The position numbers and the translations under genes were made by a program. A DNA stretch of 64,000 nt from VRUE01 sp963840565 (lineage in GTDB: Bacteria > Actinomycetota > Thermoleophilia > Solirubrobacterales > 70-9). The notes beneath the pieces were generated by a model, which made no database searches, had not been told where the DNA came from, and was given only the letters and a program-made list of their open reading frames with translations. How positions within the stretch are numbered: position 1 is the stretch's first letter; each line of letters opens with the position of its first letter. This document shows positions 41,561 to 49,200 of the stretch, piece after piece. The DNA is taken from NCBI GenBank assembly GCA_963840565.1, contig CAWIZH010000005.1, positions 1 through 64,000 on the forward strand, written 5' to 3'.

Positions 41561-42748
41561 GTGAAACGACTCAAGTTTGTAGCCCTGGCTGCCGTATTGG
41601 CCTTGGCCCTAACCGCGGCGCTGGGAGCCTCGTCCGCCTCAGCGGCGGGATTTGAAGCACACAACACGACCACGGGGACGGCGGAATATCCGGCGAGCGT
41701 CAGCGGCGGCGCAGGAAATCAAGCATTCAGCCTCGGCTCATTCCAGTTCTTTAACTGCTACCTAGGGTTCAGTGGAAGCATGGAACACCGCTCGAGGTCG
41801 CTGGCAACCACACTGCCGTGCGAAGACCCCTATCACCTCAAATACTTCCATGCCAACAACTGCTCCTTCTCGTTCAGCGCGGTTTCGGAAACATCGGGAA
41901 CCCTTGGCGTGGGGGGGACGAAATGCACTGCGATCGAACTCGAAACAAAGATCGGTGGAACGAATTGCAAATTGTCGATCCCAGTTCAATCCGGCGTCAG
42001 TGGGGCAAGCTTCAAAAATCTCAGCGGCTCTCCGGATAAGGTGGAAATCTCGATTGGTGCGACCACCATCGCCTACACCTCGGAAGGAGGCTACGGCTGC
42101 CCGAGCAAAGGCGCTCACAGTGACGGGTCTTGGAGCGGTGGCTGGACGGTGTCGGCCGAAAAGGCGGGCAAAGCTCTCGATTTGACAGCCGTCAGCTCAC
42201 TGGGATCTGGAATCGTCCTGGAAGGCGGCAAATTCGTCGCCGAACGCTATCCACTGCTGGTCGCCGGTGATCAGTCCAGCGCCACGACATTCGCATCCAA
42301 AGGCATGGGCACGGTCAGCTGTGCGGCCGGACACTACGAAGCAGAACCGACCAGCAGCAACTCGGCCTTGGCGGTCGGTGTTGATCTCTCGGGTTGCTCG
42401 GACTCGCTCGGAAGGTCAGTCACATTCAACGCGAACGGCTGCTACCTGGAACCAAACGCGTCCGGGTCGGGCGGAGTATGCCCCGAAGGGAGCAAAGGGT
42501 TTGAATTCCAGATCCTCAACGGCAGCAATAAAGTTGTATGCACGACGATATTCAACACGCAGTCTGGCCTCTCCGGCTTCGGCTACACGAATGTGGGCTC
42601 GGGAGACGAATCGGGAATCCAGGTCAGCATGAACCTGAACTCGGTTAGCTTCACGTCGAGTGGCGGATTGCTCAACTGCGGCGTCGCCAACGGCACGCAC
42701 AGTGGCTCGTTCACGAGCGGCTTCAGCTTGTTCGGCGTGCTGACTTAG
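41561..42748 (+). CDS. Secreted two-domain beta-rich protein
   Basis: A 395-residue exported protein. GTG 41561 follows AAGGGAGGAACA and gives a signal peptide (VKRLKFVALAAVLALALTAA..SASA). Two related halves are visible. The end of half one reads EGGYGCPSKGAHSDGSWSGGW and the end of half two GGLLNCGVANGTHSGSFTSGF, each preceded by a Cys-bearing beta strand (CTAIELETKI; CTTIFNTQSG). This points to tandem duplication of a disulfide-containing domain. The function is unknown, but the context suggests an envelope component. A strong terminator follows. Confidence 0.72.
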   Translation: MKRLKFVALAAVLALALTAALGASSASAAGFEAHNTTTGTAEYPASVSGGAGNQAFSLGSFQFFNCYLGFSGSMEHRSRSLATTLPCEDPYHLKYFHANNCSFSFSAVSETSGTLGVGGTKCTAIELETKIGGTNCKLSIPVQSGVSGASFKNLSGSPDKVEISIGATTIAYTSEGGYGCPSKGAHSDGSWSGGWTVSAEKAGKALDLTAVSSLGSGIVLEGGKFVAERYPLLVAGDQSSATTFASKGMGTVSCAAGHYEAEPTSSNSALAVGVDLSGCSDSLGRSVTFNANGCYLEPNASGSGGVCPEGSKGFEFQILNGSNKVVCTTIFNTQSGLSGFGYTNVGSGDESGIQVSMNLNSVSFTSSGGLLNCGVANGTHSGSFTSGFSLFGVLT

Positions 42749-42773
42749 GCGGGACGACCCACTTGCAAGGGAG

Positions 42774-42808
42774 GGGGCGAGGCCGCATCGACGCGGCCTC
42801 GCCCCGGT
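42774..42808 (+). terminator. 13-bp perfect stem-loop terminator
   Basis: GGGGCGAGGCCGC (42774-42786), loop ATCGAC, and its exact complement (42793-42805), followed by GGTTT. It ends the 41561 transcript. Confidence 0.85.
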
Positions 42809-42859
42809 TTCAGGATTCGAAATGCGCCATGGATCCTGGAGTTCCCGACCCTCAACCCG

Positions 42860-42865
42860 TAAGAT
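42860..42865 (+). promoter_or_regulatory. -10 element of a leaderless gene
   Basis: TAAGAT ends 7 nt before the GTG at 42873. There is no Shine-Dalgarno, and a strong terminator lies just upstream, so this gene needs its own promoter. The placement predicts transcription starting at the start codon. Confidence 0.55.
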
Positions 42866-42872
42866 AAATACC

Positions 42873-43661
42873 GTGGTTCACCGGGCGGGGGCACGGAGAT
42901 TGGGAGCGCTGCTTGCAGCGATGCTGCTCTGCGGCGGAATTGCCACGGCGGCGACGATCCAGGACGGCGGCCTGCGGATCACGGTCCTCTCCCAGATCAA
43001 GCCTTACAAGCTTCCCCGCAAGGGAACCGCCCCGATCGCGGTCTTCGTCGCCGGGCATCTGCAGAACTCCAAAGGCGGGATTCCGCCGCAGCTGCAGGAG
43101 ATGACGATCGAGGTCAACCGGCACGGGCTGCTGCAGTCCAAGGGCCTTCCCGTCTGCCGGGTCGAAGCGATCCAGCCGGCCTCGACTGAACGGGCGCTCT
43201 CCCAGTGCGGCGACGCGCTGATCGGCTCGGGCCAGTTCTGGGCCAACATCGTTCTGCCCGACCAGGGCGCCTATCGCACCCAGGGGCGCCTGCTGATCTT
43301 CAACGGGCGCGAAAGGGGACGGCCGGTGATCCTCACCCACATCTACACCTCGCACCCGTTCAACTCCTCCTTCGTCATCCCCTTCACGATCCGCAAGGTC
43401 TCCAAAGGCCCCTATGGCACCGAGCTGCACGCCTCGCTCCCCGAAGCGCTCGGCGACTGGGGCTACCTGGACCGGATCAAGCTGACGCTGAAGCGCGAAT
43501 ACACCTTCCAGGGCAAGCGGCTCTCCTACTTCAACGCCGGCTGCCCGGCGGCGAAGGGAGCGAAGCGCGCATCCTTCCCGCTCGCCTACGCCGAATTCTC
43601 CTTCGCCGGGCGCAAGCCGCTCGGCGCGACGGTCAACAAGACCTGCGCCGTGGCTGAATAA
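42873..43661 (+). CDS. Exported protein of unknown function
   Basis: A 262-residue protein. After a basic start (VHRAGARR), the hydrophobic segment LGALLAAMLLCGGIATA is a signal peptide. The mature part is beta-rich with four cysteines (VCRVEAI, SQCGDALIGSG, NAGCPAAK and KTCAVAE) and a conserved-looking centre (GQFWANIVLPDQG, RLLIFNGRERG). No catalytic motif is seen. It is similar in style to other exported Solirubrobacterales proteins but is not identified. Confidence 0.75.
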   Translation: MVHRAGARRLGALLAAMLLCGGIATAATIQDGGLRITVLSQIKPYKLPRKGTAPIAVFVAGHLQNSKGGIPPQLQEMTIEVNRHGLLQSKGLPVCRVEAIQPASTERALSQCGDALIGSGQFWANIVLPDQGAYRTQGRLLIFNGRERGRPVILTHIYTSHPFNSSFVIPFTIRKVSKGPYGTELHASLPEALGDWGYLDRIKLTLKREYTFQGKRLSYFNAGCPAAKGAKRASFPLAYAEFSFAGRKPLGATVNKTCAVAE

Positions 43662-43665
43662 ATCT

Positions 43666-43687
43666 CCCTTTACGCTAAGGTAAAGGG
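43666..43687. promoter_or_regulatory. Operator dyad of the AbrB/PIN module
   Basis: Perfect 8-bp arms CCCTTTAC (43666-43673) and GTAAAGGG (43680-43687) end 1 nt before the ATG at 43689. The hexamer TAAGGT (43676-43681) between and into the right arm fits a -10 at 7 nt from the start codon, again without Shine-Dalgarno. Autoregulation by the AbrB-fold antitoxin is likely. Confidence 0.7.
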
Positions 43688-43688
43688 C

Positions 43689-43907
43689 ATGCCTCGCATC
43701 TCCAGCAAGCACCAGATCACCCTGCCGGTCGAGAGCCTCGAGGCGGCCGGGCTTCGTTCCGGCGACGAGGTCGTGATCGAGGCCGAGGGGGAGGACCGCA
43801 TCGTCGTTCATCGCGCGGCCCCCGACCTTGCCCATGCGCTTGGGGTCTTCGATGGGCTCTACGAGCCGGGCTACCTCGCGAAGTTGCGCTCCGAAGAGCG
43901 CGCCTGA
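43689..43907 (+). CDS. AbrB/MazE-fold antitoxin
   Basis: A 72-residue protein with a swapped-hairpin AbrB domain at about 1-45 (SSKHQITLPVESLEAAGLRSGDEVVIEAEG). The C-terminal tail (ALGVFDGLYEPGYLAKLRSEERA) should neutralise the toxin. It is followed 7 nt later by the PIN toxin gene. Confidence 0.85.
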   Translation: MPRISSKHQITLPVESLEAAGLRSGDEVVIEAEGEDRIVVHRAAPDLAHALGVFDGLYEPGYLAKLRSEERA

Positions 43908-43914
43908 GGCGCTC

Positions 43915-44322
43915 GTGAGTGCCTGTGTGCTCGACACCGACGTTGTGATTGCCGCCCTCGACCGCGCCGACGCCCACCACGTGGCTGCCACCCGCGCCTT
44001 CGAGCGTTGGGCCGGTGAAGGGGCCGAGCTTCTCCTTTGCACCGTCAACTACGCCGAGGCTTTGGTCCGCCCCGCGCAGGACGACCGCACCATGCGTGCC
44101 GCGGTCGATGCGATCTCCTCCCTCGGCATTCGCCCCCACGCCCCCGACGCCGCCCTGGCGCGTAACGCCGCTCGCCACCGCGCTCTCGGGATCAGCCTCG
44201 CCGATGGCTTTGCTCTCGCCACCGCTGAGCGGGTCGGTGCATGCCTCGCCTCCTTCGACAGGGGCGTCCGGCGCGCTCTCGGCCCCGCCGGCCTGAGTCT
44301 CAGTCCGGCCCTTTCCTCCTGA
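43915..44322 (+). CDS. PIN-domain toxin
   Basis: A 135-residue VapC-type ribonuclease. The PIN acidic residues appear in CVLDTDVVIAALD, NYAEALVRP, ISLADGFALA and ASFDRGVR. The GTG start at 43915 places it 7 nt after the antitoxin stop. It is the second PIN toxin in the window; the pair at 25298-25929 uses a different antitoxin type. Confidence 0.85.
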   Translation: MSACVLDTDVVIAALDRADAHHVAATRAFERWAGEGAELLLCTVNYAEALVRPAQDDRTMRAAVDAISSLGIRPHAPDAALARNAARHRALGISLADGFALATAERVGACLASFDRGVRRALGPAGLSLSPALSS

Positions 44323-44443
44323 CTCGCCCCGCGGAGGCAGAGTGGGTCAACCCTTTGGAGCCGCAGTCGCTCGGATAGGATCGATCTTTGGACCGGCGTG
44401 TTTATGGGATGAACTGGTTCTGGACTCGAACGGGAGGCTTGTG

Positions 44444-45523
44444 ATGCGGGGGATGCGGAGGCAGATCGCAGTGGTGGGTGCCGGGGCGCTGGCGTGCGCG
44501 CTTGTCTCGGTGCCGCTGGCTCACGCCACCAACGACCCGCTGGGCTCGGGCTCCGCGAAGCTCGTGCTCGACAAGCGCTTTGCCTCGTTCCTCAAGCACG
44601 ACGGAGTGACCCTGAGCGCTACCCAGGGCGCCAAGCGCAAGGGCAGCGCCTTCGTGCTGGCGGTGATCGGCGGCAGCGTCGATCCCGTCGCCGGCAAGGG
44701 GGAAGTCCAAGCCGAAGGCTCACTCGTCTTCCAGAGCTCCCGCAAGAAGGTGCCGCTGCGAAACATCGTGGTCAAGACCAAGCACTCGCCGCTCGTCGCC
44801 AAAGTCGGCGGCTCGCAGCTGAAGATCGCGACCTCATCCAAGCTCGCCGACAAGCGCAGCGGCTTCGGCATCGAATTCACGGCCAAGGAGCTGAAGCTGA
44901 CCGCGAAGGTGGCGACCCGGCTCAACAAGAAGCTGCGCCCCGAGGTCCCCTTCACCGAAGGGCAGCCGCTCGGCTCGCTCGTCACCAACCCCCAGCCCAA
45001 GCTCGCGACGGTGCTCGAATCGGGCCGGGCGACGCTCGCCTTCGACCCTGCCTTCCTCGCCAAGCTCGAATCGCGCTTTGTATCGCTCAACCCGATCTTC
45101 CCCGCCGAACACCAGGGCGGGACCTTCTCCTTCCCGATAACGCTCGGAGGCCAGATCGCCCCCGACGGCTCGGAAGGGACGCTGCGCACCGGCGGCGCCG
45201 TGGAACTGCTGCAGCTGGGTGCGGGACAGGTCTTCTGGAAAGAACTGTGGCTTGACCTGGGGGCCAAGGTCGACTCCGCCGAAGTCGACGTCGAGCCGAC
45301 GCCGGCCTTCCCGGGCAAGCTGGGACGGATCGGTGTCTTCGACCTCGTCGGCGGGACACTCGCCTCGGACCCGAAGAGCCGGGCCGTGTCGCTCTCCGGC
45401 GGCTCGCTGGTGCTCGAGGCCCAAACCGCGAAGACCCTGAACGAAGCCTTTGAGGCGGGCAAAGAGCTCTTCAAGGCCGGCGAAGTCGCCGGTGCCGTCA
45501 GCTTCAGCGCGCTGGCGCAGTAG
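44444..45523 (+). CDS. Exported HtaA-like beta-rich protein
   Basis: A 359-residue secreted protein. ATG 44444 follows GGGAGG by 6 nt and gives a signal peptide (RRQIAVVGAGALACALVSVPLAHA). Two similar halves can be seen: half one begins GSAKLVLDKRFASFLKHDGV and half two SGRATLAFDPAFLAKL. Each is followed by a 'G.v.p..G.G.....G.l.f' strand pattern, as in HtaA-type domains of actinobacterial surface proteins. Corynebacterial HtaA binds haem. The haem-ligand residues cannot be confirmed here, so haem binding is only a possibility. Confidence 0.65.
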   Translation: MRGMRRQIAVVGAGALACALVSVPLAHATNDPLGSGSAKLVLDKRFASFLKHDGVTLSATQGAKRKGSAFVLAVIGGSVDPVAGKGEVQAEGSLVFQSSRKKVPLRNIVVKTKHSPLVAKVGGSQLKIATSSKLADKRSGFGIEFTAKELKLTAKVATRLNKKLRPEVPFTEGQPLGSLVTNPQPKLATVLESGRATLAFDPAFLAKLESRFVSLNPIFPAEHQGGTFSFPITLGGQIAPDGSEGTLRTGGAVELLQLGAGQVFWKELWLDLGAKVDSAEVDVEPTPAFPGKLGRIGVFDLVGGTLASDPKSRAVSLSGGSLVLEAQTAKTLNEAFEAGKELFKAGEVAGAVSFSALAQ

Positions 45524-45606
45524 CTGGGCTGCCGAGCCTTCGGGCAGCAAGGTGTGTTTGGGAAGATGCGATGCTAGGGACCATGGGAACGAAAGGGAGG
45601 TACTCG

Positions 45607-46095
45607 GTGGGGAAGAAGATCTTTTGCGCGTTGAGCGCGTTCGTACTGGCCTTTGCATTGCTGGCGGCGCCGTTTGCGCAGGCGACCGAAGCCACGCGCG
45701 AAAGCTACAAGGAAGCCGTTGAACCGATCTGCAAGACGAACGTGGAATCCAACGAACGGATCCTCAAGAACGTCCGCGCCAACGTCAAGGCGGGCAAGCT
45801 GAAGCTTGCGGCCACTCAGTTCACGAAGGCCGCCAGCGCTCTCCACAAGGCGATCCCGAAGCTCAAGGCTGTGCCCCAGCCGACCGCCGATCAGGCCAAG
45901 CTCGCCAAGTGGCTGAAGTACATCGAAGAAGAGGAAGGCTATTTCCTGCAGATCGCCAAGAAGCTCAAGGCCGGCGACAAGAACGGCGCCACGATGATGC
46001 AGATTCGTCTTCAGAACACCGCCAAGTTGGCCAACAACCAAGTCCTGGCCTTCGAATTCAAATACTGCCGGGTCGAACCCTCGAAGTTCAGCTAG
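45607..46095 (+). CDS. Small exported alpha-helical protein
   Basis: A 162-residue protein. GTG 45607 follows GGGAGG by 6 nt. The signal peptide is KKIFCALSAFVLAFALLAAPFAQA. The mature part is almost entirely helical and Lys-rich (ERILKNVRANVKAGKLKLAATQFTKAASAL) with two cysteines (PICKTN near the start and FKYCRVEP at the end) that could close the bundle with a disulfide. The function is unknown. Confidence 0.72.
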   Translation: MGKKIFCALSAFVLAFALLAAPFAQATEATRESYKEAVEPICKTNVESNERILKNVRANVKAGKLKLAATQFTKAASALHKAIPKLKAVPQPTADQAKLAKWLKYIEEEEGYFLQIAKKLKAGDKNGATMMQIRLQNTAKLANNQVLAFEFKYCRVEPSKFS

Positions 46096-46180
46096 CCCCG
46101 GCTGCTTAGAGCCTCTGGGAATTGGCCGCCGCGCCGCCCTTGCGGGCGCGGGCGGTCACCCATTGGCGTACCATCTGGCT

Positions 46181-46399
46181 ATGGCCAATTCTCCGCATAG
46201 GCCCCTTCTCGCCCCAGGCAACGAGGCTGAGTGGGCGCGCATCAATCGGGAGGAGGACGAGTATCGCCGCTCCAGCACCATGGCCCTGACGCCGTCGCAG
46301 CGAATCGCGCGAGGCCAGAAGCTCTCCCAACAGGCCGTTGCCCTCCTGGTCTCCTCGATCCGTGCCGGCAATGTCCCAAGACGCGCTCTCTGGTCCTGA
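46181..46399 (+). CDS. Small protein upstream of a nucleotidyltransferase (TA-like)
   Basis: A 72-residue protein beginning MANSPHRPLLAPGNEAEW. TACCAT (46169-46174) ends 6 nt before this ATG with no Shine-Dalgarno, supporting a leaderless start here rather than at the in-frame ATG at 46163. The helical middle (TPSQRIARGQKLSQQAVALL) is the likely partner-binding region. It overlaps the nucleotidyltransferase gene by 29 nt, so the two form one module. Confidence 0.65.
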   Translation: MANSPHRPLLAPGNEAEWARINREEDEYRRSSTMALTPSQRIARGQKLSQQAVALLVSSIRAGNVPRRALWS

Positions 46400-46883
46400 C
46401 CTCGACGGCGTCGTCGCCGACGCCAATGCGGTGGGGCTCGACTATGTAGTGATCGGTGGCTTCAGCGTCATCGCCAATGGCTACCTGCGGGCCACGGATG
46501 ACTCCGACCTCCTTGTCCCCGACGGCGCGCCTACTGACGAGGCAATCCTCCGATTTTTGGACCGGATCGAAGCCACTCGCCTCAGGGACGGCAAGGTTCT
46601 GACCAGCGACGATGTCGCGGCAACTCACCACCTGCGAGTCAACAGCCGCCATGGCATCGTCGACGTCATGCGAGGTGGGCTTCCCCCACTCGATTACGAG
46701 ACGGTGGCCGCCCGTGGCATCAACGCCGAGGTTGGTGGCGAGCAGGCGAGGGTTGCCGGTCTGCGAAGCATCGTCGGCTTCAAGCGCCTCGCGGGTAGGC
46801 CTCGTGATCGCACTGACCTCGAAGAGCTCGAGGCCTTCCACGGCGAGCTGCCGATCGATCCGATCCCCGGCCTCGACAGCTGA
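46371..46883 (+). CDS. MNT-fold nucleotidyltransferase
   Basis: A 170-residue protein with the same fold as those at 1098 and 16226. YVVIGGFSVIANGYLRATDDSDLLV carries the glycine motif and the acidic pair (here DDSDLL), and LRSIVGFKRLAGRPRDRTDLEEL is the C-terminal signature. The metal motif DSDLL differs from the usual DLDL only in the first position. It is translationally linked to the small upstream protein. Confidence 0.78.
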   Translation: MSQDALSGPDLDGVVADANAVGLDYVVIGGFSVIANGYLRATDDSDLLVPDGAPTDEAILRFLDRIEATRLRDGKVLTSDDVAATHHLRVNSRHGIVDVMRGGLPPLDYETVAARGINAEVGGEQARVAGLRSIVGFKRLAGRPRDRTDLEELEAFHGELPIDPIPGLDS

Positions 46884-46945
46884 GTTTCGCCGCCAAACCA
46901 CTAAGATCGCTACTCGTGTAGGTGCGGCTGCTAAAGCCGCCGCCC

Positions 46946-47018
<73 letters not shown>

Positions 47019-47072
47019 TTTCTCAGCTGCGGCTAAGCGGTATGACGTGCCAGATCGTTAGGCTGCCGCTTC

Positions 47073-48215
47073 GTGGATTTCGCCCTTTCCGACGAGCAGG
47101 AGGACTTCGTCGACGCGATCCGCCGCTACTGCGATCACGAGTGCGGCACGGTGGATCAGCGCGAGCGTCTCACCGAGGGCTACACCGAGCACCACAACGA
47201 GACGATCTACAAGGAGATGGCTGAGCTGGGCTGGCTCGGCGTGACGATCCCGGAGGAGTACGGCGGCTCCGGCGGCACCATGCTCGACGCCTGCATCTTC
47301 ATGGAGGAGACCTCGCGCGCGCTCGCCCCGATCGGCGGTTACGCGACGACCCTGATCGTCGCCGGCGCGACCAAGCGCTTCGGCACCGAGGAGCAGAAGG
47401 AGGAGATCCTCGGCGGCATTTCCGCCGGCGCGGTCGAGGCGATCGCGATGACGGAGCCCGAGGCCGGCTCCGACGTCGGCGCCCTCTCCACCTTCGCCGA
47501 GAGCGTCGACGGCGGCTACGTGCTCAACGGCCAGAAGGTCTTCTGCTCCAACGCCCACATCGCCGATCACGTCCTCGTCGTCTGCCGCACCACCCGCTCG
47601 GCCAACAAGCACGAGGGGATGACGATGATCTGGGTCCCGCGCGATGCCGAGGGCCTCGAGGTCGTCCCGATCGACACGATGGGCGGCCGCGACACCAACC
47701 ACCTCTACTTCACCGACGTCGAGGCGCCCGCCGACGCCGTTCTCGGCCAGGTCGACCAGGCCTGGACCCAGCTGATGGCCGGCCTCAACGTCGAGCGCCT
47801 GATCCTCGCCGCGACGATGCTCGGCATCGCCCAGCGCGTCTTCGACGACCTCATCGTCTACGTCAAGGAACGCGAGCAGTTCGGCCGCCCGATCGGTTCC
47901 TTCCAGTCGCTTCAGCACCGCATCGCCGACATGGCGACCGACATCGAGGCGGCCCGCCTGATGACCCGCTGGGTCGCCAGCCTGACCGACGAGGACCCCG
48001 ACCGGATGCTGCCCCGCGAGGCCTCGATGGTGAAGCTCTTCGTCACCGAGGTGACCAAGCGCGCCGCGCTCGAGGGCATGCAGATGATGGGCGGCTACGG
48101 CTACGCCTCCGAGTACGACATGGAGCGCCTCGTCCGCACCTCCCTGGTCTCCACCATCTACGGCGGCACCTCGGAGATCCAGCGCAACATCATCGCCAAG
48201 ACGTTCGGGCTCTGA
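47073..48215 (+). CDS. Acyl-CoA dehydrogenase
   Basis: A 380-residue FAD enzyme that oxidises acyl-CoA to the trans-2-enoyl-CoA. Family signatures are AMTEPEAGSDVGALST, REQFGRPIGSFQSLQHRIADM and MMGGYGYASEYDMERLVRTSLVSTIYGGTSEIQRNIIAK (shown in parts). The position of the usual medium-chain catalytic Glu is Gly (IYGGT). A Glu is instead present at residue 241 in GLNVERLILA, matching the site used by isovaleryl- and long-chain dehydrogenases. A branched or long substrate is therefore more likely. The GTG start is 54 nt after tRNA-Thr, and there are no pathway neighbours. Confidence 0.9.
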   Translation: MDFALSDEQEDFVDAIRRYCDHECGTVDQRERLTEGYTEHHNETIYKEMAELGWLGVTIPEEYGGSGGTMLDACIFMEETSRALAPIGGYATTLIVAGATKRFGTEEQKEEILGGISAGAVEAIAMTEPEAGSDVGALSTFAESVDGGYVLNGQKVFCSNAHIADHVLVVCRTTRSANKHEGMTMIWVPRDAEGLEVVPIDTMGGRDTNHLYFTDVEAPADAVLGQVDQAWTQLMAGLNVERLILAATMLGIAQRVFDDLIVYVKEREQFGRPIGSFQSLQHRIADMATDIEAARLMTRWVASLTDEDPDRMLPREASMVKLFVTEVTKRAALEGMQMMGGYGYASEYDMERLVRTSLVSTIYGGTSEIQRNIIAKTFGL

Positions 48216-48248
48216 GACCGGCATACTTTCCGGAGCAGGGAAGTGCGA

Positions 48249-48344
48249 GCGCCCGTAGCTCAGTGGTCAACGGGCTTTTAACGAGGCCCAAAGAGCGCCG
48301 GTCTTTCAAGCCGGAGGTCGAGAGTTCGATTCTCTCCGGGCGCA
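48249..48344 (+). tRNA. tRNA-Glu (TTC) with a 31-nt D-loop; integration target
   Basis: GCGCCCG (48249-48255) pairs with CGGGCGC (48337-48343); the discriminator is A. The D stem is GCTC (48258-48261) with GAGC (48293-48296). The anticodon stem CCGGT/GCCGG encloses CTTTCAA, anticodon TTC. The T arm is GAGAG-TTCGATT-CTCTC. Between the D-stem halves lie 31 nt instead of the usual 8-11, including a small GGGC/GCCC hairpin (48272-48289). All other parts are standard, so this looks like a ~22-nt insertion in the D-loop. The 3' part from 48303 is repeated at 58792. Confidence 0.75.
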
Positions 48345-48359
48345 TTCCGTTGCCTTCCA
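48303..48359 (+). repeat. Left attachment repeat (57-bp direct repeat)
   Basis: This 57-bp stretch, running from the anticodon loop of tRNA-Glu to 15 nt beyond the tRNA, is identical to 58792-58848. Similarity continues for about 30 nt with scattered changes (AGAGCCAAAT occurs in both flanks). This is the expected left end of an element that integrated into the 3' part of a tRNA gene and restored it. Confidence 0.88.
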
Positions 48360-48462
48360 AGCAGCGCCGTTCCGTGCCTATCGCAGAGCCAAATCCTCGG
48401 CTCCCCCTCGAATCGCCGTTCCGCGCTCGTCCGGGCGATTCCAGCCGGTTCCGCAAGGTCGT

Positions 48463-48481
48463 GGTCGCATCCTGGTCACAT
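48463..48481 (+). repeat. Possible integrase arm site, left
   Basis: The sequence GGTCGCATCCTGGTCACAT contains two GGTCrCAT units 11 nt apart. A 17/19 match in the same orientation lies at 58733-58751, near the other end. Paired arm-type sites near both ends are typical of tyrosine-recombinase elements. Confidence 0.45.
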
Positions 48482-48519
48482 TTCTGCGGCGTCGCGGCGG
48501 CTCAATAGGCTCCGCCGCA

Positions 48520-48726
48520 ATGGCAGACCAGGCACGACAGAAGGCTCTTTCAGATGTGCAACGTGCCCAGGCCAAATTCGAGAGCGCTCAGACCAAGGCC
48601 GAGAGCGCTCGTCGGGCTCGCCGCGAAAGCTTCGAGCGGGCACGGAAAGCCGGACTGACGCTGCGGGAAATCGGCAAAGCGGCCGACCTGCACTGGTCTC
48701 GCGTGGGGGAAGTCCTAAAGAAATAG
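48520..48726 (+). CDS. Small coiled-coil / HTH protein
   Basis: A 68-residue protein. The first half is an Ala/Lys/Glu-rich coiled coil (ALSDVQRAQAKFESAQTKAESARRA). The second half reads as a helix-turn-helix (RKAGLTLREIGKAADLHWSRVGEVLKK) like sigma region-4 or resolvase tails. It is the first gene inside the element and probably a DNA-binding accessory protein. Confidence 0.68.
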   Translation: MADQARQKALSDVQRAQAKFESAQTKAESARRARRESFERARKAGLTLREIGKAADLHWSRVGEVLKK

Positions 48727-48732
48727 CCGCCT

Positions 48733-48752
48733 TTGTCGGTACCTCCCGACAA
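48733..48752. promoter_or_regulatory. Dyad upstream of the small-protein/XRE operon
   Basis: TTGTCGG (48733-48739) and CCGACAA (48746-48752) flank 6 nt. TACGCT (48758-48763) follows and may be the -10 of the 48844-49700 operon. The dyad may be the operator for the XRE protein or a terminator for the gene before it. Confidence 0.5.
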
Positions 48753-48843
48753 GATGCTACGCTCGCGGCATTCAACATAAGCGGCCCCCGGCCGGCGCGG
48801 TAACGCCAACCGAGGGCCTGACCACAAGGAGGCAGTGCTCCTC

Positions 48844-49200
48844 ATGGCTGATGAGAACCCTACGGGTCGCGGCGCAGCCGTCGCCCTTGACCTTCCCGCC
48901 GATCAGGCCCGCTTCCTGCGCAGCACCTTCAGGAGCGCTCGGGCGGGCATTCGCGACGAGTTCAGGGAATACCCCAAGCAACTCAAGGAACCGACCCGCC
49001 TTCGACGCGAGGAGGCTGCGTACGGGCGGCTCCTCGTGGCTTTGGACGAGCTGGCGATCGTTCCCGACCCCGACGTGTCCGACGTCGTCGGCGACCTGGC
49101 GCAGATCATCGACAGCGGCAACGAGTATCACCGCGTCATCACCGAGCACGAAGCCCTGCACGGCTTGCTCGACCAGCTGGGGGGAGGCGAGAGCCGATGA
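48844..49200 (+). CDS. Hypothetical helical protein in regulator operon
   Basis: A 118-residue protein of mostly charged helices (DQARFLRSTFRSARAGIRDEFREYPKQL; RREEAAYGRLLVALDELA). No family is recognised. AAGGAGG (48826-48832) precedes ATG 48844 by 11 nt; a GTG at 48835 is too close. The stop overlaps the XRE start by 4 nt (ATGA), so the pair is coupled like a TA module or phage immunity unit. Confidence 0.65.
   Translation: MADENPTGRGAAVALDLPADQARFLRSTFRSARAGIRDEFREYPKQLKEPTRLRREEAAYGRLLVALDELAIVPDPDVSDVVGDLAQIIDSGNEYHRVITEHEALHGLLDQLGGGESR

Noticed and set aside
44342..44443. Upstream extension of the HtaA-like protein
   Set aside because: The internal ATG at 44444 has a good ribosome site and begins a signal peptide, whereas the extension lacks both.
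48270..48292. Extra D-loop sequence in tRNA-Glu read as a tRNA intron
   Set aside because: Bacterial tRNA introns are group I introns in the anticodon region and are much longer. Archaeal-type splicing motifs are not expected here.
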